Part shown: positions 1 through 13,962 of the stretch, one piece after another
How the letters are laid out: each line of letters opens with the position of its first letter
Numbering within the stretch: position 1 is the stretch's first letter
Assembly (NCBI GenBank): GCA_029339505.1
Contig: JAQISU010000109.1
Coordinates: forward strand, 710,001 to 774,000
Direction: 5' to 3'
DNA length: 64,000 nt
Source: Unio delphinus
Lineage: Eukaryota; Mollusca; Bivalvia; Unionida; Unionidae
Notes under the pieces: model-generated
What the model saw: the letters and a program-made list of their open reading frames with translations, nothing else
Told to the model about the DNA's origin: nothing
Databases searched by the model: none
Made by a program: the position numbers and the translations under genes

Positions 1-485
1 TGAGCCATGAAAAGAGGCACTGCATCGAGAGATTTAGTAGACGCAATTGTTTCTTTTCCCTTTTTATTAAACAAATACATTGCACATTCCCCAGAAAACG
101 TGCCTCAAATCATAACATAAGCTAGGAAAACAATTTGTTGTAGAAGACAAAATCAACTTAGAAGAATCTTAAAAGCTTCACATTTTGTATCAAAATAGCA
201 GTCCTTAAAATGTATCGGTATATAAGCAAGTCAAGAATGTTAAACTTAGTTATGGTATTTTCGTTCATTTTGTTTATTGTGACTCAATAACAAAAAATCT
301 GAATGATACATGTTTTATTGTTTAATCTGTGAAGCTTAAGAATGGCTAGCTTTTATTTGAATTGTTTGACATGTAGATATTATAGCTATATAACTATATA
401 CTTTACTTAATCTGACGGTTAACGTTTTTATTAATTTTAATTATTTAGTACTTATTACTTGCAGACTTGAGTGATTGATCCTAAT
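1..485. other. Low-copy AT-rich stretch, no feature seen
   Basis: AT-rich sequence with no long open frame, no tandem repeat and no similarity to the dispersed families found elsewhere in the window. I see nothing in it. Confidence 0.6.
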
Positions 486-1335
486 CGGAGTTCAGGAAGA
501 AGGTCGACATCAATGCTAAATATTATTGTATATCCGCTTTCTTGAAAAGGTCTACATTAATGTTAACAATCCGTGTATCTTCCTTCAAAAAGAAGGTATG
601 TATCATCGCTAACAATCTGTTTATCGTCCTTCAGAAAAAAGACCCACATCAACGCTAGCAATCCGTATCGACCTTCTGACAGAAGGCCTGTATTAATGCT
701 AAAAATTTGCGTATAATGGCCTTAAGAAAGAAGGCACACATCAATTCTAATAATCCGTATATCATCCTTCAGACATAAGGCCCGTATTAATGCTAACGTT
801 TGTGTATATCGGCCTTCAGAACGAAAGTCGTTATCAATGCTTAAGTTCTTCACATCAGCATTCAAGAAGACTTTCTGCATCAAAACTAATGATTTGCATA
901 TCATCCTTCAGAAAGAAGGTCTGCATCAATTCTAACAATCTGAATATCGGCCTTCAGAAAGAAATTCAACATCAATGCTAACAATTTATATACTGGCCTT
1001 CGGGAAGAAAGACTGTATATCGGCCTTCAAGGATATTAATGCTAACGTTTGTGTATATCGGCCTTCAGAACGAAAGTCGTTATCAATGCTTAAGTTCTTC
1101 ACATCAGCATTCAAGAAGACTTTCTGCATCAAAACTAATGATTTGCATATCATCCTTCAGAAAGAAGGTCTGCATCAATTCTAACAATCTGAATATCGGC
1201 CTTCAGAAAGAAATTCAACATCAATGCTAACAATTTATATACTGGCCTTCGGGAAGAAAGACTGTATATCGGCCTTCAAGGACGGAGGCCTACATCGATG
1301 TTAACAAGCTGTACATCTGCCTTCAGGAAGAAGCG
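486..1335. repeat. ~62-bp minisatellite with 249-bp duplication
   Basis: About 13 diverged units of roughly 60-62 bp share the pieces ATCGGCCTTCAGAAAGAAGG and CATCAATGCTAACAATCTG. Inside it, 785-1033 is repeated without visible change at 1034-1282 (offset 249 bp, about four units). Small open frames on the plus strand are identical in the two copies because of this duplication; they are not genes. Confidence 0.93.
785..1282. repeat. Perfect 249-bp tandem duplication
   Basis: Two adjacent 249-bp blocks, 785-1033 and 1034-1282, read the same along their length, whereas the 62-bp units inside each block differ clearly from one another. The block duplication is therefore much younger than the minisatellite, and fits unequal exchange or replication slippage across four units. 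An assembly duplication is the alternative. Confidence 0.9.
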
Positions 1336-3578
1336 CTGTTTTTTGTGTCGGTAAATGCCACCAATATTTCCTATTTCTAGATAAGTAATGGACTAGGATG
1401 GGCGAGGACGTTATCATTACTTTCATAATTTCCATTGTACCTCCATGTTTGTCCTTCGGTTTCTCATGATAGCTTCTTATCAAGAATGCGCAAAATCGAC
1501 TCAATTTTGACAAATAAAAATTTGTATCTGGGCAGTTTATATCTATAGGTTAATGAACTGATTAGATTTTTCAGACACTGCAAGAACTTTTAATCTTTCA
1601 AACAATTGTTAACGATTTCTTTTATTTACTCATTCTTGTTGTCGCGCCTATGCTAATAATACTTTAGGTAGACAAAAGACATTTTAGACTGGCATCATTT
1701 TCATTTATGCGTCGCTTGACTATAACCACGTTTCACTTTCTGGTCATTTCTCAACTGTGTGAATACAATTTTGAAACATTAATATTTTGCATTAATCAGC
1801 ATATACCAAGTTTATCGTGTCTAGATATAACTGTTCGTTTTCAAGAACGAGCAGGGTAAACGTAAATCATGTCGAACTATAACTAAAAATTGCCAATCTT
1901 TTTTTTATTGCGGGCGAATGCAAGACTTGCCAATATTACGCAGTGGTGGCACGCGTGTTTTAAAGAATAAAATCAAATTCTTAAGAAATATTTGTTGGCT
2001 TATACTATGTAGGAATGACAAAATTTTAAATAAATCATAAAAGGAATGTATGTTATTTACACCGTTGAAAACAAAAGAACGATGTATTTAATGTATGCGT
2101 TTAATAAATGAGTCGTAATAGCAGTATTGATTTTTAATTCAAATCACTTAGAAGATTATTAGTTTGGAAAGGGCCACGCCACCAGAGCTCAGTTCTCACA
2201 GTCTGTTATCAATAACGAATCAGTTCCACGTAATGACGTATCGTTATCCCCATCAATTATGGATCCTACCGAGCGGGTAATGGGGTAAGAAGATTCATTA
2301 ATATGATCCCCATTTTGTTGCCCCGACGATGTATTATTTACTGCAGCTGATATGCCCACCATTGGGGTCAAATTTCTTTGTTGCATTTGTGTTGTAATGT
2401 GAATTAAATTAACTCGCATTAACAAACTAAGGCAGCGTATTACATGGCTAATTATCTACTTAGTGCAGTCATATTCAAGTTACTGCATATGCGTAAATAA
2501 GTCCATAAAGTCTGTGTCAATCGCAACACACTCGGGCCTTTCCGTGATTGATCAAAAACATATTCCGGAAATCATGTCATTGATATTTGCCACCATTACA
2601 TATACCTGTATATTGTGTAACAAATGACGTCGTGTGCACATCACATAGTTTGTTAAGAGTGATTCGACTGAGATGATTTATTTCTTGGCAGAAACATTCT
2701 CGAGAACTTTCTTTTTCTAGATTTAGGCAAATCATTCCATCCAGATAATATAATGAAATAAACATGGGTTTACTATGCCAGGTGTAAATTTTGTGTGTAC
2801 CTTAGTCTCCATGATTGTATGGCTATTTCACCCTTTTTACGCCATATCAGCAAAACAACCCACCTGGAATTGTTTCTTAATAATCCATGCTTTTGGATTC
2901 ATGACAGAGCTTTGAGGATGATTTCGGATTTAATTCACAATACATTAAGATTATTTCAAATGTCGGGAAATAAATTATTTATTTAATATAACTAAACGTG
3001 CTGGTTGTGTTTTTCTTAGTCTTTAGTTTAAGACCATAGAATCGTAACAATATATGAAATGCACCAGTATCACGGTTTGCGTCCGCTAAATAATTAAGGC
3101 AAAATTATTATTTTCCCCTACCAAATTCTGTCCGCGCTGATTTGCAATCAGACATTGTAAGTGTAATGCCTGATCATGTATATGGTGGACAACCTTGAAT
3201 ATATCAGGCAAAATATTTAAAAGTTTCAACCAGTATAGAAAGATCACATTGTGAAATATTGCACGGTAATATGTTTCCATTAAAACATGTAGGTAGAAAC
3301 TGCATAGTTGCAGCCAAAGGCTTTAAAACCATTCGGTTTCTCGAACTGAAGTAGTATGTCAATTTTATAAAAAGAAATGTATACATAAATGCTGACAAAA
3401 TACCTCCTTATTTCACTCTTTAGATAATCGAAAATACGTTTACTCTATTTTATATTCCTGTTCAGAAATATAAGTAACGATTTTAATATAATCTCTTATC
3501 ATAAACCCTTTGTGATGCTCAGTATCGAAGGCTTCGTTGTATCAAGAAAAGCAGTATTAACATGTGAGTACCTTTAGA
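1336..3578. other. Low-copy intergenic DNA, no gene recognised
   Basis: Mixed-complexity sequence with short open frames of at most about 78 codons on either strand, none recognisable. The part at 2170-2425 is less AT-rich and could be a low-copy conserved element, but nothing proves it. A 26-bp stretch at 3023-3048 recurs at 61285-61310 and is listed separately. Confidence 0.5.
3023..3048. repeat. Short dispersed motif, copy 1
   Basis: This 26-bp segment, containing TTAGTTTAAGACCATAGAAT, matches 61285-61310 at 24 of 26 positions. Both are preceded by T-rich sequence. It may be the end of an unrecognised dispersed element; the match is too short to define its limits. Confidence 0.45.
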
Positions 3579-3890
3579 CGTTATACTGTGCTGAATATAC
3601 CGTTATACTGTGCTGAATATACCGTTATACTGTGCTGAATATACCGTTATACCTTGCTGAATATACTGTGCTGAATATACCGTTATACCTTGCTGAATAT
3701 ACCGTTATACTGTGCTAAATATACCGTTATACTGTGCTGAATATACCGTTATACCGTGCTGAATATACCGTTATACCGTGCTGAATATACCGTTATACCT
3801 TGCTGAATATACCGTTATACTGTGCTGAATATACCGTTATACCGTGCTGAATATACCGTTATACCGTGCTGAATATACCGTAATAGCGTG
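3579..3890. repeat. 22-bp minisatellite, ~14 copies
   Basis: Repeats of CCGTTATACTGTGCTGAATA plus two bases. Variants alternate TACTGTG, TACCGTG and TACCTTG, and one unit near 3660 is shortened. The array runs directly into a SINE-A fragment on its right side. Confidence 0.95.
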
Positions 3891-3892
3891 GA

Positions 3893-4086
3893 CTTAACTC
3901 CAATTTTCAGGATGCAATATACTGTATGATGGGAAGGGGGGTCGACATGAAATTACTTGCAAGTTTTCTCGTATACCGAGACTGGAGGAGCCTGAGACTC
4001 GAATCCACGCGAATAGAGGTGAGATAGCAGTGATCTGTAAATGCGAGCGCTTTTGACCAATCGGTCCCCCAGGACCCCCGTACTGA
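3893..4086 (-). mobile_element. SINE-A, internally deleted copy
   Basis: Aligns by eye to the copy at 5918-6197. The tail-side part (TTTTCAGGATGCAATATACT) is followed after an internal deletion of about 60 bp by the tRNA-like part at about 3940-4086, which includes GAGACTCGAATCCACGC and AGAGGTGAGATAGCAGTGAT. On the minus strand the B-box-like GGATTCGAGTCTC and a degenerate A box are visible. Short open frames here come from the element and are not genes. Confidence 0.75.
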
Positions 4087-4681
4087 TCGCATTTTTGCAA
4101 CCTACACCGTTCTAGTAACCATGATGAAATGAACTAAGAATGCTAAAATTAGTATCCTTCAGCCATATTACTAAACGTGAATGTTTACGTTTCTCAGAAG
4201 CCATGCAGCTGTTACTAACATTTCTCTCATATCTACAAATGTGTAAGATTCGTCAATCACCTGTGTAAATAATGTTACCTGACACTGTGAGGTAATCGCT
4301 GTCATGGCTCAAAATGCTCTTTGCAGTTTTGATTACGGCCAGGTGCTTTAAATTTTGTCAAAGTGTTGATCATTTATTTAACTTCAATTATACTGACACT
4401 GTTATGAAAGGCCTGAACCATCTGGCAGAGCGAGGCTTTATCCCTACTTTTATAAACGCATAGAATGAATGAAAGTTTAACTCATACTCAAATAAACACC
4501 TATTCAGAAATCCTAATTAAGAGTATCTGACAATCTGATTGCATTTCAGGCATGCAGCGATATAGATTGATGGTCTCTCAACCGTTGAAAATCGCGGTCT
4601 CTTTGTCTGTAGTAACCTATCAGAATAAGTGTTTCATATCGTATTAGAGAAGGTTATCGTTATAAACGATGCGAGCGTATG
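4087..4681. other. Low-copy stretch, no feature seen
   Basis: No tandem repeat, no long frame and no match to the repeat families of this window. I see nothing to annotate. Confidence 0.55.
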
Positions 4682-4957
4682 TATGTGATTTAGCTTTAAC
4701 AATTTTTCAATCACATCGCTACGATGTATGTCGTGTGACAGTTTGCAGTGATGTATAGCACTGGGGCATCATGCCGCAGACATGTAGCATAATGTCCCAC
4801 AAAGTTATATTATCCTCACACCAGGCCGACCAGTCCTAACACTAACCTCTTAATGCTGAGCGCCATGCGAGGCAGCTGTTAGTACCATGTTTGTTAGTCT
4901 TTGATATGACTCGGCCAGAGATTGAAACCCACAAACTTCTGCATCCTAGGTAAACGT
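4682..4957 (-). mobile_element. SINE-B, minus-strand copy
   Basis: Reads on the minus strand as the B-box part of the head, then the central body and a tail. Shared landmarks with the full copy at 45397-45717 are CATCATGCCGCAGACATGTA, ACACCAGGCCGACCAGTCCT and CTCTTAATGCTGAG. The A box end is degraded or truncated near 4957. The 3' tail at the left edge runs into a short TATG-type simple repeat. Confidence 0.85.
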
Positions 4958-5910
4958 TTTTCGTTATAAAGTTTAAGTTTGTCACTTTCGAAAATCTGAA
5001 AACGAATTTGATGGGTGAATCTTAAGCTTAAAAAAAAAAACAAGACTTAATATGTACATTTGTCTGATCTCTTTTTCTCCGTAATCTCTGTTTAATCAAA
5101 ATAAATATAGTTTAAATTTTACATGTAAATCAGGAAGCGCAAGGACAAAGAAGTCGTGGATTATAACTATACCATTCAATGTATCGGACAGTCTGTGTCT
5201 GAGTTAAAGTTTTGAGCTCAAAAGTTTCGTTACTATGGTGACTGTTCCGGAATTGATACAGACAGCTATCATATCCACGATAATCGGCTGACACCAGTTT
5301 CTGAGGGCTGCTCTGGTATAGGAACATGGCTAATCTGATGATAAATTAGCGATACATTTGTGTAAACAGAGAAGATAATAAAAAAATCAACCGACTCCGA
5401 ACACGTGATGAGGATATTATTGGTCCGTGCATTAATTCCTAAATATGCCTACATAATTCACTTAGCAGTCTGTTGATACAGATAGCTTTGATAAGGAATC
5501 GTCTGGCTCTTCCATTTCACGAACACTTACTTCGAAATGGATGAAGAAGAAACAAAACTCAGTCAAGGTCCATCGGCTCTGCTTTATTTTAAAACATCTA
5601 GAAAATATTACAAAAGATAAATAGCAAGTGATATTGTGTCAGTTCTAATCAGTACCGGATTGGCTATAAGCACTGAAAATATTATCCACCCACCCCACCA
5701 CCGTAAAAATAAAATAAAAACAATATTAAAAGCTAAAGAAGTGGGAAAATACATGATGCCAAATACTCGTACATGTATATCGAAATGGTAATACATAATT
5801 CATTCAATTTTATCATGAACAATTCATTTTGTTTTCTTCTGATGCCCCTGTGATGCAGGTGCCATAAACACGTGCATATCGTGCTTAATGGGTAGTTCGG
5901 CACTGATACT
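4958..5910. other. Low-copy stretch, no gene recognised
   Basis: AT-rich with a poly-A run near 5031 and short unrecognised frames of at most 65 codons. A CCACCCACCCCACCACCG run near 5687 is simple sequence. Nothing else is visible. Confidence 0.5.
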
Positions 5911-5917
5911 AATGAGA

Positions 5918-6197
5918 TTTGTTGTTGTTGTTATGTGTTGTTGTTGTTGTTGTTGTTGTAGGGTTCAATACCGTTTTCAGCACAATATATGCTGTACATG
6001 CCGGCCAGTAAAAACGGTGGAGGAAGAACCTGGGAAAACCGCAGAAAGAACCACCGACCCACGAGACGCTACTTGCACGCTTTCTTACATACCCACATTG
6101 GCTGAATCAGAGACTCGAACCCACGCAGACAGAGGTGAGATGGCAGTGATCCGCAACCGTGAGCGTTTAAAACCACTCGGCCATTTGGGACCCATTC
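5918..6197 (-). mobile_element. SINE-A, best copy with 7-bp TSD
   Basis: A tRNA-derived SINE on the minus strand. The head lies at the right end: A box TGGCCGAGTGG and B box GGGTTCGAGTCTC, about 65 bp apart, the wide spacing of a tRNA with a long variable arm (Leu or Ser type). The body runs left to a (GTT)n tract at about 5920-5959, which is a (CAA)n tail on the element strand. AATGAGA flanks it at 5911-5917 and 6198-6204, a probable target-site duplication. Pol III would transcribe such an element and a partner LINE would move it; that is family knowledge. Confidence 0.82.
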
Positions 6198-6204
6198 AAT
6201 GAGA

Positions 6205-8350
6205 ATATCCTTTCATATAATGTAGTATTCATATATTACATGCACAGTTTTCATCTTTACAGCTGACACATTTCTTCTTCGTAAATGCGTATTTTACTTC
6301 AGCAAAATCAAATTAGAAAACATAATCCGTCCAAAGCTGACTATAGAGCTAAAACATATAAAAAGCAGAGAACAAAAGGAAGAAATATTTTTGTACGTTT
6401 TATGTCATTCTGCAAGCATAGAAAAATCCTATTTGCAAGAGATCGATGAAGGTGTTGGTAAATGTAATCTGAAGAGGACGTGTTTGATTCTTTGATAAAG
6501 TTTACGTCGAATAGATATGACGTGATGTACGTGAGCCTAACTATATTAAAAGATAAGGACAAAAATAATCAAAACACTTATTCGAGTGGGTGAGGGTACT
6601 GATTGATTTGCAAATATTGCACACTTCTCACTATGTTATCTAATATATTATAGATGCAATAAACTCCTTGATTTATTTCATACTGATATCTCGTTATACA
6701 TGACACATCATACTTAACCAAATATTATGATCTAAATAGCAACCCTATTTCACCAGGGGGTGAATGTGACGATATTTGGTTCTATATTGTGAAAGAGAGG
6801 TGATATTTTCATATTAATCTTTGGTTAAATTTAGGCTATCGTACATCACCTCATATCAATTTCGGTGTAATTTGTTTTTCTAAGAAATCGATTGGAGAAG
6901 GAATGTTTTAGATGACGTTGTGTAAAATGTGCAATATTACCAAAATATCGTTGTGCGTCCGCTTTTCCTTCATTTTCGCTTACCAGTAAGTATATTGTAA
7001 AAATTAGTATATGACCTCACTTGTGGATTACCTTGAACACAAGATAGTGGCTGCTATAGTTCAAATCAAACATGTTAGTAAAAAGTTCACACTTTGTCAC
7101 TAAGAAAGAGAATATTAAAGGAATAACGTGCCGACCTTTGATTACCTAGATCTCTTCGTATGAGTTCATTTGTTTTGATCACTTGACAATGTGGCGTCGG
7201 CGTTCGCCTGACTCCGTATAGCATAGTGCAACGCAGGGAGCATACTAAGCATGGAATCAGACTAGTCATTTTGTTGACTTGTCTTGAAGTAGATGCATTT
7301 ATTCAGGTATAATCAAATTCTCAAAGACGATTGGTTGATTGGTTAAAACAACACTTTTAAAACATCAGTGACTATATATTGTCGATGCAATTGCATGATA
7401 GTGCCTTTTCCAACGACACTGTATGGTATGGTATGATATATTAAAAAAACGGAAGCTGACGCTACTCGATCCGGCACCGCAGGGTCACAATTTGAGGTGA
7501 AATGCCAAATAATTGCAAAGTCGGCAATTCAGGCTTGAATTAATTGTTTTTAAAATTAGCTATAACCTAATTGCAGAGGAAATGTATAAAATTATCCCAG
7601 TCAGTCCTAATACATTTCATAAGCATCAGACGGTATAATGAAAAAGGATATATATGGACAACATCATATATGCTGAGGAGGAAATAAGGGATCTGTGTTC
7701 GTTGTAGTTTTCTTGTCATGCTTCCATTTATCTAGCAAATGGAACGATACCCTTTTTTCATTTGCAAAGCAATAAGGCATTTTTATCCAGAACAAAATGA
7801 AAAGGATAGATTTATCCAAAAGTATCGTTGAACAGAAAGTTTTAATTTGACTCTTTCACTTGATGTAATTAAACAACATATATTTTTTTCCAGTACCAAT
7901 AATATTAACCAGTTCAAAGAATAACTGTATGTGTTTAAATTAATTACAGGAGTTACTCTAACGTACATATTAGTATAAACAGAGAGATATCAAAGGAAGA
8001 AATGCGTTTAATCTCTTATATTAAGACAGTTTCATGGTCAATCAAATTTTCAGAATGAATGTTTGCAAAATAGAAACATTTCTTTTGCATAACTGCATGC
8101 AGATATTCTTCAGAACTGTTGCAACAGATTCTTGTATAAATTGAAAATGTAAAGAATTCCATTACGAGCCAATGAAAATAGTTTAACCGGCTTTGAGAAA
8201 CTTGGCATGCTGAATTCAACAACTTCTTAAGCCAGCGACATCTTGTGCCGTACCCGTAAAGTGGTGGTGGGGTGATCGGTGGGTGGCTGGTAGTTGTTTC
8301 GCAGTAAGTTCTATCATGAAATTGATGATTAACATATTAAGTCATTTGTG
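6205..8350. other. Low-copy intergenic DNA, no gene recognised
   Basis: More than 2 kb without recognisable genes or tandem repeats. Frames are at most 73 codons and have no recognisable product. The segment at 7090-7260 is less AT-rich than its surroundings, but I cannot assign it a role. Confidence 0.5.
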
Positions 8351-8351
8351 A

Positions 8352-8463
8352 TGGTATGTATGTATGTATGTATGTATGTATGTATGTATGTATGTATGTA
8401 TGTATGTATGTATGTATGTATGTATGTATGTATGTATGTATGTATGTATGTATGTATGTATGT
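8352..8463. repeat. (TATG)n microsatellite
   Basis: About 28 almost perfect TATG units, breaking up at the right end into TGTGCGTACG. Confidence 0.97.
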
Positions 8464-10640
<2,177 letters not shown>

Positions 10641-10949
10641 ATCATTTCATTCTCTGGACTGTCTAATATATCTCATTGTTACATCATTTTCTAAAGTAAG
10701 ACGACACATTTTTTTCCTTGTCTTTCACGAAGATAGTAAGAGTAATTTGTTAATTTAATCTTTTAGCGGTTTTACGGTGAAGACGTTTATTATTATAAGA
10801 TACAATATGAACAGTGCATATATTTACGGTAAGTATTATTATCATCATTGTTATTTGTAGTATATAAATTGGGGAAAATGTGATTTTTCTAGCGGTTGTT
10901 TCTTTCATTCTACGTGTATTATAAATATCTTGATCAAGCTTATTTTTGG
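10641..10949. other. Low-copy stretch, no feature seen
   Basis: Short AT-rich interval between two minisatellites with no recognisable content. Confidence 0.5.
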
Positions 10950-11275
10950 CAATTATTTTCTGTGTTTGTTGACCAGGGAGTCAGTATTCTCTTGCCTATT
11001 TCTAATAATTATCTTAATTGCTTGCTGACGGGAAAGTCAATATTCTCATGCTTATTTCAAACAATAATTAATAGTGTTTGTTCACCGGGGAGTCAAAATT
11101 CTCGTGCTTATTTCAAACAATAAATATCAATGTTTATTGACCTGGGAGTCAATATTCTCGTGCTAATTTCAAACAATACTTATTAGTGTTTGTTGACCGG
11201 GGAGTCAATATCCTCGTGCTTATTGGAAGCAATAATTATTAGTGTTTGTTGACCAGGGAAATAAATATTCTCATA
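10950..11275. repeat. ~64-bp minisatellite, ~5 copies
   Basis: Diverged copies share GGGGAGTCAATATTCTCGTG, CTTATTTCAAACAATA and AGTGTTTGTTGACC. The last copy ends near 11275. Confidence 0.9.
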
Positions 11276-11905
11276 CATACGTTTTTTTTATGACATAGAG
11301 AGGTAGCATCGTTAAGAATAATTAAAGCCAGTAGCAATGCAAAGAATAGAAACAAATGCTTTCAGCTGCCAAATCATAATAAAACATAGGTATATATATT
11401 CAGGATCTATAATTAATTGATTAATTATTTCATTATGTGTATGTATTAGTATTAGATTAGGGCATTGATCTGTTGCCAACCTTATAAAGAGTAATACAAT
11501 GACTGCAATCATGGCATGTAAAAACTATAGCGTCTGAGACATGTAGGAAGCACAATTGAATTTCGCGACCATTGGAACTTTCATATGCAGTTTGCCTTGT
11601 CTAATTATTATCTTGGTCCAACTTACATTAACTGGCTTAAGATAAAATAAAACGGCAATAAATAAAAATAAAAGCAAACCAAATCGGAGGAATTTGTGTA
11701 CCGTATTCGTGTCATAATACGGATTCATGTGCAATCCATATGTCAATAATAGAAGATTCTTTTGTTGAAATCTCATATTTTTCTTTCTTGAAACCAGTTC
11801 AGTCTATATCATAAATGAACTATCAATCTATTAGTACATATCATAAATGAAATATCGATCTTTTTATGTACATCTGAAAATATTGAATTAATCATCTGAA
11901 CAATC
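11276..11905. other. Low-copy stretch, no gene recognised
   Basis: Two unrecognised minus-strand frames (66 and 83 codons) lie here, without family features. A 35-bp near-repeat TATCATAAATGAA recurs at about 11807 and 11838. Confidence 0.45.
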
Positions 11906-12222
11906 ATCCAACACAGATAAGATTCAAACACAGATAAAACACCCACATCATCCAACTCAAATAAGAACCACACGTCATCCAACACCAGTCACAGTCACAC
12001 ATCATCTAAAACAGATGAAACAAACACTTTCCAACACTGATATCAATCACACACCATCCAACACAAAATACAATCACACACCATATAAGACGGATAGCAA
12101 TCACAATCCATGCAACATAGATAACAATCACACACCATCCAACACAGATAACAATCACACACCATCCAACATAGATAACAATCACACACCATCCAACACA
12201 GATAACAATTACACATGATACA
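11906..12222. repeat. 27-bp minisatellite (CCATCCAACACAGATAACAA)
   Basis: About 11 copies, degenerate on the left and cleaner on the right, of a 27-bp unit containing CCATCCAACACAGATAACAA and TCACACA. Because 27 is divisible by three, one plus-strand frame stays open for 67 codons. Confidence 0.9.
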
Positions 12223-12344
12223 AAACAGAAATCACGTTGTTCACAAATTTAAAATCATTAAATATTTATAGTTTCGTATTGCTTTCCTTTTTTAAAATTG
12301 TTTTGAGATTAGTGTGGCCTTCAAATCCATTTTTATTTGAATTG

Positions 12345-13392
12345 AACGATGGCCCATAGATTGACTAATGAAATCATGCTTCAGAGATTGACTACTAGTA
12401 CCATGGTTCAGAGATTGAGCAATGACACCATGGTTCAGAGATTGACTACTACTATCATGGCACATTGATTGACTAATTGAACCATGGCTTATAGATTGAC
12501 TAATTTTACCATGACTCATAGATTGACTAGTTGAACCATGACTCATAGATTGACTAATGGTACCATGGTTCATAGACTGACTAATGGCACCATGGTTCAG
12601 AGATTGACTACTAGTATCATGACTCATAGATTGACTAATGGTACCATGGTTCATATACTGACTAATGGCTCCATGGTTCAGAGATTGACTACTAGTATCA
12701 TGACTCATAGATTGACTAATGGTACCATGGTTCATATACTGACTAATGGCTCCATGTTTCAGAGATTGACTACTAGTATCATGACTCATAGATTGACTAA
12801 TGGTACCATGGTTCATATACTGACTAATGGCTCCATGTTTCAGATATTGACTACTAGTATCATGACTCATAGATTGACTAATGGTACCATGGTTCATATA
12901 CTGACTAATGGCTCCATGGTTCAGATATTGACTACTAGTATCATGACTCATAGATTGACTAATGGTACCATGATTCATATACTGACTAATGGCTCCATGG
13001 TTCAGATATTGACTACTAGTATCATGACTCATAGACTGACTAATGGTACCATGATTCATATACTGACTAATGGCTCCATGGTTCAGATATTGACTACTAG
13101 TATCATGACTCATAGATTGACTAATGGTACCATGATTCATATACTGACTAATGGCTCCATGGTTCAGAGATTGACTACTAGTATCATGACTCATAGATTG
13201 ACTAATGGTACCATGATTCATATAGTGACTAATGGCTCCATGGTTCAGAGATTGACTACTAGTATCATGACTCATAGATTGACTAATGGTACCATGATTC
13301 ATATACTGACTAATGGCTCCATGGTTCAGAGACTGACTACTAGTAGCATGGCTCATATACTGACTAATGGCTCCATGATTCAGAGATTGTCG
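12345..13392. repeat. 27-bp minisatellite with 81-bp higher-order unit
   Basis: About 39 monomers of 27 bp. Three monomer types follow one another as an 81-bp block across most of the array, with key pieces ATTGACTAATGGTACCATGG, TCATATACTGACTAATGG and TTGACTACTAGTATCATGAC. The array is open on both strands: about 354 codons minus (12292-13356) with 9-residue units like HGTISQSMN, and about 329 codons plus with TNGTMVHIL. Copies differ by amino-acid-changing substitutions in either reading, and neither frame has a plausible start or exon boundary. I call it a satellite, not a gene. Confidence 0.93.
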
Positions 13393-13442
13393 TTAAATCA
13401 AAGTTTTACGTGTAGGCATTTTCAAAGGGATATAAAACGTTG

Positions 13443-13446
<4 letters not shown>

Positions 13447-13527
<81 letters not shown>

Positions 13528-13661
13528 TGGTGGGGTGGGGTGTTGGTTGGTGTGCTGTGTTTGATTGTGTGTGTTCTTGTGGGTGTAGTTATATTAGTAT
13601 GTGATGTTGTGTGTATGTGATTCCGTGTGTGTGTGTGTGTTTATGTGTGTGTGTGTGTGTG
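13447..13661. repeat. (TG)n microsatellites
   Basis: A nearly perfect (TG)40 tract at 13447-13526, then degenerate TG-rich sequence and a shorter (TG)n at about 13626-13661. This sequence type is prone to Z-DNA. Confidence 0.95.
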
Positions 13662-13862
13662 CAAATATCTTGACTAGTGAAAGTCTGCATTTGTTTCATA
13701 AATTTGAGTGACATTGTCGTGTGCATAAACTGATGTTGTATTACGTAACATTTCCAATACGGCAAGAAATTTGATGTTAATGCAAATATGGCATAGGTTG
13801 AAAATGCAATGCAGTATTATATAATTTTTTTTAATTCCCAAATTAATTAAATTAAAAATAGT

Positions 13863-13962
13863 ATGACCAGTCTAAATGTTAAGTATAAATGTGACCAGTC
13901 TAAATGTTAAGTATAAATGTGACCAGTCTAAATGTTAAGTATAAATGTGACCAGTCTGAATG
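13863..13962. repeat. 28-bp tandem repeat, ~4 copies
   Basis: Three near-perfect copies and one partial copy of GACCAGTCTAAATGTTAAGT plus ATAAATGT. Confidence 0.93.

Noticed and set aside
12292..13356. 354-codon minus-strand frame as a repeat-protein gene
   Set aside because: The opposite strand is equally open, the period is a multiple of three, copies differ by amino-acid-changing substitutions, and there is no promoter, signal peptide or exon structure.
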